Shown here piece after piece: positions 28,993 through 40,900 of a stretch of DNA of 64,000 nucleotides; position 1 is the first letter of the stretch; each line of letters starts with the position of its first letter. A model generated the notes under the pieces. That model did no database searches. It was not told where the DNA came from and saw only the letters and a list, made by a program, of their open reading frames with translations. A program made the position numbers and the translations under genes. The stretch comes from Diacronema lutheri (lineage: Eukaryota; Haptophyta; Pavlovophyceae; Pavlovales; Pavlovaceae), in the NCBI GenBank assembly GCA_019448385.1, contig JAGTXO010000060.1, forward strand, positions 141,606 to 205,605. Reading direction: 5' to 3'.

Positions 28993-31900
28993 ATGAACGC
29001 CGACGACAGCTCGCTGCTCGCGGCTGCCGATGAGCTCGCAGCGGCGCTGGATGGGCAGCCGTGCGCCACGTCGGCGCCGTGCTCCGTCCTCTTTGAAATC
29101 GCCGACACGCGCTGGTTCGTCGTCTTCGACGGCGCGGTGGCGCGCGCGGCGCGCGCCCCGGCCACGCCGGCCGCGCCGCCGGCCGCGGACGCGTCGATCA
29201 CCTGCCGGGACGCGAAGCTTGCGCGGCGGCTGCTGGCGGGCGAGCTCAAGCCGGCAGCTGCGCTCCTCCGCGGCGGCCTGAAGGCGCGCGGCGACACGCG
29301 CCGCCTCCAGGCCCTCGGCGCCGAGCTGCAGCGCACGCTCGATACGCCGCGCTTCCGCGCCGCCGCGGCCGCCGCGGCTGCGCGCCTCGGCGTCTCCACC
29401 TCCTTCGACGCAGAGGTGGCCATGGCGGCGGCGCAGGATGACGCGAGCGCCATCGGCGCATCGCTGCTGCCGCCCGCACCGCCGTACCTCGCCGCGGGCG
29501 TGGTGGGCGCGCGCGGCATCGCCTTGCGGCGCGACGCGTCGGCCGGCCCGGTCCCAAACGCCCTGCTCGGCGCGTCTGTCCTCGTGACCATCGCATCGCC
29601 CGGCCCGCCGTTCGCCATCTACAACGTGGTCATCTCGCTTCCGCCGCCCGCGCGCGCCGCCCTCGGCCTGTCCGTCCCGCCTGGCGTCGAGTGTCCATCC
29701 GCTGCGCTTGCGCTCCTCCTCGGCGCACGTGTCGACGCGGAGTCCGGATCCGTCGTTGTCGGCCGGCGGTGCGCGCAGCGGGGCGTGCGGCGGCGGACAC
29801 CTTGGCGCCCTGTGCTACCCGCGCAAACCCTTTGCCAGGCTCGCGCGCACGCGCGCGCCCATTCGCCTGCCCGCCACGCCAAATCGCCCGTATCGTTGTC
29901 GCCCCCCCCCCCCCCCCCCGCCCCCCCCCCCCCCCCCCCCCCCCCTGTGCCCGTGGCGCCTTTGAACCTGCGCGGCGCAGCTACTCGCAGTTTCGTCGGC
30001 TGCACGCCGCGCTCGCCGAGCCGACGCTTGCCGAGGCTGCCGAGCTCGTCCCCATTGCTGACGCCCCGGGCGCGTCGCCCGCCGCCGCAGCCGCCGCTGC
30101 CACCTCCGCCGCGCCGCCATCGTCAACTGGCCTCGGCGCGCAACGGCTGCGCGCGCTGCCGGCGTTCCCGCCAAAACAGCCGGTCGCGTGGGCATTGGGC
30201 CGCGCTTCGGCGGAGGCGGCGCTCGAGACGCGCCGCGCTGCGCTCCAGGCGTACCTTCAGGCTATCCTCTCGCCCGCCGGTTCGCTCGTCGGCACGCCGC
30301 CGGCCGCGCCGCCGGCCGCGCCGCCGGCCGCGCCGCGGCCCGCGCCGCAGCCACGCGCGCCGCGCGCGCCGCCGGCGGCGGGCCCGCCATCCGCGCCGGG
30401 CGGCAGCCATTTCCCATCGGCGCACTGTGCGCAACTCGTGTACGCCTTCTGCGGCCTCTGCCCGCTCGAGTTGACAGCGCGCGCTGCCGGCTCCGCGCCG
30501 CTGGCGTCGCCCGCGCGCGCGCGCGCCGTCGGCGCCGGGCGCGCGCCGCACGCGGCGCCCACGCCCGCCCCGGCCTCGCCCTCAGCCGACACGGCGGCCT
30601 CGCCCTCCGCCACGGCCATCGCGCCCCTCAGCCGCGTGAGCGCGCACCACGCGCCCGCGCGGCGTGAAACCGCCGGTTCGACCGTTTCAACGCCACGTGC
30701 CCTCCACAGCCGCACGGGCACGGGCGTAACCGGCGCTTTCGCGCACGCGCCCGACGCAACGGTCGGCATCACGGCGGCGCGCGCGGCGGAGGTGGCGGCA
30801 GCGGCGGCGCGCGACGAGGCGCGCGCGTTGCGCGCCCGTCTTGACGCGCTCGAGGAGGCGAGCGCGCGCGGCGACGCCTTTGGCCTTGCGCTCGCGAATG
30901 CGGCCGCGCGCCTCCTGCTCACCCTGCGCGATGCGCTCGTGTGCGCGCTCGAGCTCGCGATCGTCGCGATGCTCACGCTGGGCGCACTGCGCTGCGCGGG
31001 CGCGCTGTGCGGGCTCACGCTCCCCGCGCCCACGAGCGCCGCGCTGCGCGCCGCCGCGCGCGGCCGGCCGTGGGCGATGGCGGCGCTGCGCGCAGCGGCA
31101 GTTGGCGGCGTCTTCGCGCCCGCGCGCACCATCGCCCTCTCGTCGACGATGGCAATGCCCGCCGCGGCGGCTAGGGGCACGCGGCTGCGCGCGCCCGCGC
31201 GAGCCACGCCCGCCGCCGCCGCCGCCGCGCCCGCCGCCGCCGCCGCCGCGCCGGCCGCCGCCGCCGCCGCCGGTGGCGCGCCGCCGGCGGCGTCCGCGGC
31301 GCTCGCGGGCGCGTGGGGCGTGCGCGCCTTCTTGCGGCTGTGCCATCGACAGCTTTTCGTCCTTGTCTCGTCGCTCATCGTGGGTGCAATCCTCTGGTGG
31401 ACAAGTGTGCTCACGAGGCGGTTACGCATTCGGGGCGGCCAGTTGTGGGACACGGCGTGAGCGCAGTGCGCGACGGCGCGCCGCGCCGCCGCTGCGCCCT
31501 GGCGCGCGGCGCGCACGCCGCGCCGCGCCGCGGCGCGCGCCGACCCCCCCTTCCCCCGACCCCCCCCCCCACCCCACTCCACCCCACCCTCTTGGTGCCC
31601 CCCATCCTTTTGGTGCCCGCCGCACTCTGCCCTCTCGCCATCCTTTTTGTCTGTGCGTGTCTGCCCGTGTCCACCCTGTGTGTCTCTCTCTCGCTTCCTG
31701 TCTCTCTTTGCCTGAGTAACCGTATGTGCCCGTACGTGTAACCGCCTGTGTAACCGCCTGCTTGCGTGCGTGTGCGAGCGCAGCTACGCAATCACCGCGC
31801 CGTTCATTTACGAGTCGATTGTGGGTCTGCGCGGCCTGTGGATCAAGACGGGCCAATTCATTGCAAGCAGGGCCGACGTGACGCCCGAGCCCTTCGTGAG

Positions 31901-34900
31901 CGCAGCGCCCAGCGCCCAGCGCCCATCGCGCGCCCCGCGCCCACCCTGTTCACGCGCACCGTTTGACGCGGCGTGCCGCTCAAATTAGCCGCGCGCTGAG
32001 CTCGGCGCCTCGCCCGTTGCGCAACCAGCCGCGCGCTGAGCTCGGCGCCTCGCCCGTTGCGCGGCCTTGCGTGCGGTGCTGCGGAGCGCGGCAGGTCCGG
32101 TCGCTCTCGAGGCTGCAGGACCGCGTGCCTTCGTCGCCCTTTGCGGACGTGGCGGCGGCGATTGCCGACGAGCTGGGCGCTGCCGCCGCCCACCTCGCGC
32201 CGACGTCGGGGCGCGCAACGCACGCGGCGGCCGCCTCCGACGACAGCGCAGCCGCCGCGCTCGGCGCGGACAGCGCACGTGTGCTGCGCGTGTGGCCCGA
32301 GGCCCTCGCGACCGCTTCCATCGCACAGGTCCACCGCGCAACCATCGTGCGCACGCGGCGGCGGCCGCGCGCGGGCGCGGGCGCCGCTGCGAGCGCGGGC
32401 TCGGGCTCGGGCGACGCCGCGAGCACGGGCGCGGGCTCGGCCGACGTCGGTGCGCAGGGCGGCGCGGAGGGCGCGGCGTACGACGAGGTGCTCGAGGAGG
32501 TCGTTTTTAAAGTGCAGCACCGCGGCATCGCGCCCGTGCTTCGTGCCGACTTGTTCGCCGTCTGGGCGATCACGTGGGTCACGGCTCAACTGACAGTGCA
32601 CGACCTTCGACCAATCATCGCCGAGTTTGTCCAGGCCGTGCAGTGCGCGCGGCGCGCGGCCCGCGAGGAGCGGCCCGCGTTGCGCGGCCATGCGCAACGA
32701 TGGCGGCGGTGCGAGCAGCGCGCGCCCTCAACGCACTCGACGCCTGCCCGCCCTCGCCCCCCTTCCCCCTTTTCCCCTTTTTTCCCTCTCCCTGCCATGG
32801 CGGCAGGCGCGAGCTCGATTTTCGCATCGAGGCAGCCAACCAGGAGCGCGCACGACTTGCCCTTCTCCGCTCGGGCATCGACGTGTCCGTGCCGCAAGTC
32901 GTCTGGCCGCTCTCGCGCCGCACCGTGTTGTGCATGCAGTACGTGCATGGCTTCAAGGTGCAACGCGCGAGGCCAACGCGGCGCACCGCACCGCGGCGCA
33001 CGTGCTGGCGCAGCGCGCGCGCTGATGCGGGGAGGGGGGCCGCCCGGCGCCGCGCGACGCGCGCAGGTCACCGACGAGTCTGCGCTGGGCGCGGCGCGCG
33101 TCGACAAGGAGGCGCTCATCTCATCCGTCTGCGCGGCGTTCGCCTACTGCGTGCACATTGACGGACATTTCTCGGGCGATGCGCACCCGGGCAACATCCT
33201 TGTTGTGCCACGCACGCGCGTTGGGACGGGCGAGCCGGCGGGCGGGCAGGCGGTCCTGCTTGACTGGGGCCTGGCCAAGACGCTGTCAACTCGTAACCGT
33301 CTTGCCATCTCGCGCGTCGTGTGGGGCGTGGCGACGAGCGACATGTCTGAGATGCTGCAGGGCTTTGAGGACGTGGGTGTCAAGCTCGGCCGCTTCGACC
33401 CGACCGAGGACCTCAACAACATGCAGCACATGGTGTGGGCGCCGCCCGCTGCAGCGCGGCGCTGTGTTGCGCGAGAGAGAGTGCGGTGTATGTGTCGGCT
33501 GATTGGGCCTGTCCCGCCCCGCTCACATCGCGGCTTCAACGCCGTCCCCTATTCTCAAATCCGCCCCCCGCCCCTTCCCCTTCTTTTTGCCGCCCGGCGC
33601 AACGAGCAGTTCCGCGACACGGCGCCAGCAGCCGAGGCGCGCGAGCGTAACCGTAAGCACATGCAGGGCTTCATCGCGAAGCGGCAGGCCGAGGCGGACG
33701 CCAAGCTGAGCGCCCCGCCCGTCGAGGTGCCCGGCGATTTGCTCTTCTGGGTGAGCATGCACGCGCGCGCGCGCGCGCGCGCCGCGCCCATTTGCGAAAG
33801 CGGGCGGCGGCTCTTTGCTGCCGGCATTGGCTGCGTTCGGACGGCCGCCATGTGTCCCATGGCCGCCATGTGTCCCATGGCCGCCATGTGTCCCATGCGT
33901 TCTTCTCCCTTCCCCGCTGAATCCCCCCCCCCCCTTCACCCCCTTTGAACGCGCTCAGGTGCGCACCACGGAGCTGATGCAGGGCCTCGCCTCGCAGCTT
34001 GGCTTGCGCCTGAGCTACATGAGCCTCGTCAAGCCCTTCGCACAGCAGGCCTTGCGCGACGCGACGCGCGGCCGCGGCGCGACGGTCGACGACGGAGCGG
34101 CGCAGGATGGGCACGGAGATGGAGATGGGGATGGAGATGGAGATGGGCACGGAGATGGGGATGGAGATGGAGATGGAGATGGGCACGGCGACGTCGCGGC
34201 CCCCGCCAACGGCGGCGAGGCGGCGCTTGCCGAGCCCAACCCGCCTTCCTCCGATCCGCCATCCTCGCCCGCTCGGCGAGAGACCGCAATCGTTACCGCG
34301 CGTAACGGGAACGGTGCCGCGCGCAACGCTGCCAAGGCCTACTCGCGCGCCGCGGCGGCCGTCGCGACCGCCGCGGTGCGCGGCGCGGCCGCCCTCTCTG
34401 CCGCGGCTGGAGGTGGCAGGGCGGCGCCGAACGGCGCCACCGCGCCGCCCGCGCGCGCGCTCGATTGCGCCGACGCGCCACCGGGCGCGCGGCTGCGTGC
34501 GCGGCTCGGCGCTCTCGTCGCCGAGATGCTGGCGCGCGGCGAGCTGCTCGGGGTGCAGGTCGCCGTCGTGCAGCGCGGCGCACCGCTGCTCGAGCTTGCG
34601 CGCGGCTGCCTCGGCGCCGCGGACGCGCGCGCGGTGACGGGTGAGACAATCTTCCCGCTCCTCGATCTTTCAAAGCTGCTGCTTAGCGCTCTTGTGCACC
34701 GTGCGGTTGCGGCTGGCGCCTTTGGGCCGCGTGGCTATGATGCGACGATTACGAGCGTCTGGCCGGGCTTTGCGGGCGGTGGTGGTGGCGGCGGCGGTGG
34801 CGGCGGTGGCGGGAAAGGCGACGCGCGCGAGGAGGCAAAGCGCGCGCTGACCGTGCGTGACGTGCTGCGCCATCGGCTTCAAGGCCTCGAGCATGCAATG

Positions 34901-35524
34901 CCGCCCAAAGTGTCCTTCGGATCGCTTGCGGATCCGCGCGCCGGTCCTGCCGCGCTCGAGGCCGCGCTCTGCCGCCCCGCTCGCGCCGAGCGGGGCGGGG
35001 CTGAGAGCGTCGATGACGGTGGCGGCAACGACGGTGGTGGCGACGGCGCTGCTCTGCCCTCCGCCGCCTACTCGTGGCTCGCCGGCGGCTGGTTGCTCGC
35101 CGAGGCGCTGCGCCGCGCGACGGGCCGCACCCTCGACGAACTGGCGCACGATGCCGCGCTGTGCGCGGGCGCGCGCGCGTCGGAGCTCTACGCGAGCGGC
35201 GTGGGCGACAGCGCGCGCCTCGTCGACGGTGCGCAGCTCGACGCGGCGGCTGCCGCCGACGAGGCCGAGGCGGTCGCGCGCGAGGCCGCGCGCGGCGGTG
35301 GAGAGGGGACGCAGGCGGGTGGCGCCGCTCGCCCAGCCGGCCCAGCCGCGCGCGTCGACGAGCCGCGCGCGCCCGACGGATGGCGCGGCGGGATCGCGCG
35401 CCTCGAGCTGCCCGCAGCGGAGGGTCTGTCCGCGCTCTTCGCCGCTGGCGCCGTTTCAAATCTCGCCTTGGACGATGGCGGCGTCGATGGTGGCGCCAAC
35501 GGTGATGGACCGGCCGGCGGTGCG

Positions 35525-35569
<45 letters not shown>

Positions 35570-36469
35570 GACGACGAGGCGAGCAGCGGCGGTGCCGTGG
35601 ACGCCAGCTCCGCGCGCGCCGCGCCCGCGCCCGCCGGCGCGTTGCACGCGCCACAGCGCCTCATGGCGCGCAGGCTGCGCGCCAGCCTGCGCGAACTAGT
35701 CGACGACGCCGCCGACCGCCGCGCGCTCGTGCGCGCGGCGCAGTCGCTCGTCCTGCCCGCGCCATTCCTCGCGGACCCGCGCGTGTGGAACGCGCGCGCG
35801 CTGCGCTGCGCGAGCGTGCCCGCCATCAACGCGCACGCGTCCGCGCGCGCGCTCTGCGCGCTGCTCGACGCGCTCGCAGCCGGAAAGTTCGCCGCGCCCG
35901 CCGCCGCTGCGCGCGCGCCCACGGACGTGGCGGAGGCGGCCGCCGCGTCGACTGCACTCGCGGCGGGCGATGGCAACGATGGCGACGACGCGCCCGCTGC
36001 CGAGCGTTCCCGCGCGCTGCTCGCCGATTGCCTCGCGCAGCCCGCGGTGGAGCGCGACTGGCTGCGTGCAATGCACCGCCTCGTCGCCCCGCCCGACAGC
36101 CACGGTGGCGAGCTGGCGGCCGCGCCGATCCGCTTCGCCGCCGGTGCGCAGCTTTTCCGCGTCGAGCCGCCGCTCGCCGGGCCGCCGGGAGGGCGCCGCG
36201 TCGCGCCGGTTGGCGCGCGCAATGGCGAGCATGGCGGCAGCGGCGCGTACGGCGCGACCTGCTTGCGTCTCTTTGGCGGGCACATTGCGCTGACTGACCA
36301 GAGCAGCGGTACATCGATTGTTGTGTTAACCAACCAACTCGCGCCGCCCGCCGGGCTCGGCGGGCTGCTCGGCGTGGCGAGCGGCGACGACGACGAGCGG
36401 ACGCCGGCCGAGCGGATCGTGCGCGCGGTCTGCGCTGAACTGGGCATCGGTGCGCCCGTGCTCTACTGA
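28993..36469 (+). CDS. SCP2 - PX - membrane - ABC1 kinase - beta-lactamase-like fusion, 8 exons
   Basis: Exons 28993-29768, 29981-31456, 31784-31895, 32095-32642, 32807-32957, 33067-33432, 33610-33750, 33959-36469; 2026 aa. Order: SCP2 sterol-binding-like domain (ITCRDAKLARRLLAGELKP, about residues 70-110); PX domain starting at the second exon (RRYSQFRRLHAAL, LPAFPPK); hydrophobic segments near 570-600 and 717-733; ABC1/UbiB kinase with KTGQ, ASIAQVH, VVFKVQH lysine, ELDFRIEAANQE, GDAHPGN and DWG; acidic Gly/Asp/His repeats; then a beta-lactamase/LACTB-like domain from about 1370. The kinase plus lactamase part matches the Arabidopsis At5g24810 type. Exon 2 ends GGQLWDTA at GTGAGC, whose TGA would otherwise be a stop; splicing on gives WDTAYAITAPFIYESIVGL, matching the plant kinase N-terminus. 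Alternative: two genes with the SCP2-PX protein ending at 31460. Confidence 0.8.
33842..33896 (+). repeat. 18-bp triplicate in intron 7 of the fusion gene
   Basis: Three consecutive copies of ggccgccatgtgtcccat within the intron 33751-33958. Confidence 0.85.
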
Positions 36470-36633
36470 GGCGAGGTTCGGGGGCGTGCACAACTCAGGG
36501 GTTTGGGGCCGTGACTGCGCGTGCTGTGGCAGACACCTCGTCAGTCTGTGCCGCTGCACACACCTCTGTCAGTCTGAGTCCAATTCTCACTCATCTCAGT
36601 CCGCCCAGGGGCCCAACCGCATACGCGCGCACG

Positions 36634-39098
36634 CTACGGCCGCGCAGGCGTCGGCGCCTCCGGCGCGGGCGGCGTCACCAGCGCGCGGCGGCGGAGCGCC
36701 GCGCGTCGCTCGGGCCCGACCAACTCGAGGCCGTCCGTCAAGAAGCCGAAGATTGACGCGCCGTCGCCGCACGCACGCGCCTCGGCCGCCGACTGCGCGA
36801 CGCGCGCGTCCGTTAGAACGCCGACGACATGGCCGATGACGATGAGTGTCGGCGAGCGCAGCCGCGCGGCGGCGACTGCGGCGGGCAGCGCGCCGAGCGG
36901 CGCGCGGACGACTCGCTGGCGCGCAGACGTGCCCTCCTGCACGGCGACGGCGGGGATGTCCGCAGGCAGCCCCGCGGCGACCAACCCCGCCGCGAGCTGC
37001 GGGAGCGTCGCGAGGCCCATGTACACGACAAGCGTCGTTCGCTCGCACGCAAGCCTGGAAGGCGGCGCGGAGGGCGGGCAGGACGGGAGGAAAAATGCCA
37101 GGGGGATGGGGGGTGTGCAGGTTGGGCGGCGGCTGAGCGGGCGCGCGCAGAGACGGCCGGCGCGCGCCGTCCGCGCGCGCCGGCGGCTCGCGCGCGCGGT
37201 GGGCGCTCCGCACTTTGCAAAATCGAGATCGAGCTGAGGGGGTGGGTGCGGCGACGTCGCCTCGCCGCCCTCAGGTCCGGTGCGCGCCAAATCCGCGTCC
37301 GTACTGCCCGCGCGCCGCGCGAGCGCGCGCCGCTCCGCGCGCGCGCGCGCAGCTGCCGCCTCGCCGCCGTCGCCGCCGTCCGCAGCCGCGCACGCCGCCG
37401 CCGTCGCCGCGCCGCCGTCGGCGGGCGGAGGGCGCGCGCGAGGCTCCACCGCCGCCGCCCCGGCCGACTGGCCGCCCGCAGCCGGCGCGCGCGGCGCCTG
37501 CAGACCAGCGTCGGCCGCCGCCGCGGCCTCGCGCGCGGCCACGGCGACCGCGTCGGCCGCGGCGGTCAGCGGCTCGTCGGCGGCGCGCGAGTGGCCAGTG
37601 ACGAAACGGACAGAGTCTGCAAAGTCGCGGTGAGTGAGGGGCACGCCAAGGGTCGCAGCGACACCAGCGGCCGCGGTGATCCCCGGCACGATGTGCACGG
37701 GCACGCCCCTCTCCTCGAGGTAGGACAGCTCCTCGCCGCCCCTCCCGAACACCGTCGGGTCACCGCCTTTGAGTCGAACGACCAATCTCCGTTGGCGCGC
37801 GTACCACCAGAGCAGCCTGTGAATCTCCTGGAGCAGCGCGGCGTGCAACGGCGCGAGCGGGACGGGCGGCGAGCGGCGAAGGGTGGGACACGGCACACGC
37901 CCGCGCGATGCGGACACGACGGTGGCGTGCGACGTGTGGCGGCCGGGCCGCGGCAGCGCGGCGATGGAGGCAGCCCGCGCCCAGGCCGGCGCCCACCGCA
38001 CCAGCCAACGGACGGGTGGGCGGCCATCGGCTGGGGGGGGATCCCGTCGGCTGGGCTCGACATCGCCACGCACACCCCGCGCGCCGCAGCCGCTCTGCTC
38101 CCGCCCGCGCGACCCCCCCCCCCCCCCCCCCCCCCACCCAAAAAAAAACGGCCCCCCCCAACTGACGCGGCCATTTCCGCCATGCTCACTCCGGCGCGCA
38201 TCGCACCGCATCGCAGCCCCCGCAGCGCGCCTCACGTGCTGCGTCCTCGAATGCAAGTCCCGCTCCTTGCCCACGTAGACGAGGGTCGCGCTGGGCGAGG
38301 CGCAGCGCAAGATGTCCGCCGAGACGAGGCGGTCGTAGAGCACGAGCTCCGCCGTCGCTGCGTCCGACAGAACGCGCGCCGACCGGGGCGGCGGCGCACG
38401 GGGCTCGCGCAGCGCGTGAGGCGAGGGGATGGCGGCGGCCCTTGGAACGCACGTGAGGCGCACGGGGCGCGCGCAGCGCGTAAGAGCGGCCGTGCACCGC
38501 GCGCGCTGGCACAGCCGGTGGGCGACCGCACCACGAGCCTCGCGCCGCGCGGCCACTCGCGCGCGCGCGCCGACGCTGCCGGGAGCCGCGCAGCGGCCGA
38601 GGCGCGAGCGGCGCCGGATCACTGCGCGCGCCCCACGCGCACGCCGGGCGCACCAAGGAGCCGGAATGCCTTGAGCGTGAGGAGCTCCGGGTCGCCCGGC
38701 CCGCAGCCCACGAGGTAGACTGACGACGGCCCCTCGAAGCCACGATCTCCGTTCGCGCCGCCGTCAACGCCTGGCGCGCGATCGCGGCGCTCGCTCGCAG
38801 CGTCTGCGGCCGCGGCCGCGCGCGAGAGCGCGGCGTCACGCGCGGCTCCAAAGCTGGCGAGGTGGTCGTCCGTGAGCCCAAAGCTAGCGCCATTGTCGTC
38901 CGCCGCCTCGCGTGGCGACGTCAAGGCCGTTATCGCGAACGCGCCGCGCGCGGCGCGCGCGCGCGGTGGGCAGCGAGTAGTTGGGCGCGGCGCGCGCGCA
39001 CGCGCGCCGACGCGGCCGGCGGCCATAGCGGACGCGGAAGCGAGCGTGGCGACGAGCACGCCGACGGCCAGCAGGCTGGCTAGCCGGACGGTGCGCAT
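36634..39098 (-). CDS. uroporphyrinogen-III C-methyltransferase (SUMT), 4 exons
   Basis: SAM-dependent methylation of uroporphyrinogen III towards siroheme. Exons 39098-38654, 38357-38236, 37827-37214, 37054-36634; 533 aa. Motifs: [121 protein letters not shown]. The N-terminus ([20 protein letters not shown]) is a signal peptide followed by an Arg/Ala-rich stretch, fitting plastid import. Between the VTGHS segment and TTLVVYMG there is an about 110-residue Ala/Asp-rich insert absent from bacterial SUMT. Introns are GT-AG (GTGCGC, GTGAGG, GTGCGG); a G run on the printed strand marks one acceptor. Convergent with the fusion gene (164 bp). Confidence 0.93.
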
Positions 39099-39269
39099 AC
39101 TGGCCGATGCTCGGTCGGCCTGGTCGACGTCTGCTCCGCGGCAGAGCGCCGCGCCTTCTCAAAACGACGCCACCGTCTGAGACAGCGCTCTGTGTCCCGC
39201 ACTGTGCCAACGGTGCGGTTCAATTTGCAGGTTTCGACTTTCGAGAGACGGTCGAACCCGTGGCGCGCG
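39099..39269. promoter_or_regulatory. divergent promoter region (SUMT / TPR protein)
   Basis: 171 bp between ATG 39098 (-) and ATG 39270 (+). A lower-GC segment near 39205-39245 (ttcaatttgcaggtttcgac) is the likeliest promoter core; inference. Confidence 0.35.
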
Positions 39270-40866
39270 ATGAGCTGCACGCAGCAGCTGCGCGAGCTCA
39301 AGGCGGAAGCGGACCGCCTCGAGGAGGCGGGCGATCTCGCCGGCGCCTCAGACAAGCTGCGCGCGGCGCTTGCTCTCCTCATGCCTGCCGGCGTCACGCA
39401 CGCCGTCGTGCCAGCCGGCGCGCAGCACGCCGACGCGGAGGAGGCGGCGCTCGTCGGGCACATGGCGGCGGTACTCGGCCACGAGCTCGCGCAGCTGGAG
39501 ATAGAGCAGGGCCACTTCGCGTCCGCCGCGGAGGTATCGCGCGCGGCGGTCGCTGCCTCGCCCGACTTTGCGCACGCGCACGCCACGCTCGGCTCGGCGC
39601 TCGTCGAGTTGCACGAGCATGCGGCCGCACGTACGCCGCGCCTCGTCGCGCGCTTCACGCGAGGGCAGTGCGGGGGCCGCGGCTTGAAGAGCTTGCGTCC
39701 TGCGCGTGCCGCGTGTCGCGCGCGCGCGCGCCCCGTGCCGTGGCGCTCGCCAGCTAGGCACTCAGCGCGATGGACAGCAGCGTCGTGCTTCGCGCACGCG
39801 CCGCACCGCGCGCGTCGCGCCCCGCGGCGCCGGTGGAGCCGACGCGCTGTAGCCATGCCGCACACCCGCCGCGCCCACGCCGCGCCCTGCCCGCAGGCAC
39901 GGCCTTCCTCCAGGCCGCTGACCTCGCCCAGCAGCCGCGCGAGCGCACGCACTGGGAGCGTTGTGCGATGGCTGCGCACGAGCTTCATCTCCGCGTCAGC
40001 GCAGCGGCGCAGAGGCAGGCGCGGCCGCAGCCACCCGAGGTCGCGCCGCGCACGCCGGCCGTCGTCAGCGCGCCCATCCGCACGTTGGTCGCGCTCTTCG
40101 TCGCCGCGTGGCGCTGGTGGGCGGCGATCGTCGGGCAAGTAGCGCCGTCGTTCTGTCGCCGCCATCTGGGCGTGCTCGCGCCGCGCGTGCCGTCGGGCGG
40201 CGCCGCGCTGCTCGACGGTGCGCTGGCGGCCGCGGCGGTCGACGGGCTCGCGAGCGGCGGGCGCGCGAGCACGGGCGTCGCGCTGCAGGCCGCCATGCTG
40301 CAAGCCGCCGCCACGCGCGCACACCAGCAGCTTCAGCGCGCACGCGCGCTTGCGCCGTCGGCCGAGCGGCCCGTGCGGCCGGCAGCGCTGCCGCTCAGCC
40401 TCGCGGCGCACGGCGCATCGGACATGGACGGCGTGCGCCTGCTGCTCCGCGTGCCGCTCCGCGCCGCGCCGTGCGCCCTCCGCCATCTCGTCGCCGCTCT
40501 CGCTGACGAAATTCGCCTCTCGGCGCCGGGCGCGCGCGCGCCCGGCGCGGACGCGCGGCGCTACGCGCGCGAGCGCGGCGCGGGCCTCGTGCTCGGTGCC
40601 GACCTGGACACGGACGTGCTGCGCCTGCTCGCGCGGCTCGTTGCCAGCGGCGCGGGCGCGAGCGCGGCGAGCGACGGCGCCGAGCTTTGCGTGCGTGCGC
40701 GGCTCGTTTGGCCCGCGCGCGCCGCGCAGGCCGCGGCCGGCGCACGAGCTGCAGCCGACAGCGGCGGCCCTGGCGGACGCGCGGGCCAGGAGGGTGGCGG
40801 CGGCGGCGGCGGTGGTGATTGCAGCAGGAGCGGCGTGGCCAGCGGCAATGCCGGCGACGCCAAGAG

Positions 40867-40900
<34 letters not shown>

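Noticed and set aside
31457-31460. TGA as the true end of the SCP2-PX protein
   Set aside because: It overlaps a GTGAGC donor, and splicing there restores a conserved kinase segment in phase. Kept as an alternative but judged less likely.
33430-33440. A fifth GC-AG intron in the ABC1 exon (TGG followed by GCGCCG)
   Set aside because: A GT donor two codons earlier (ATG then GTGTGG) also keeps phase, so a GC donor is not required.
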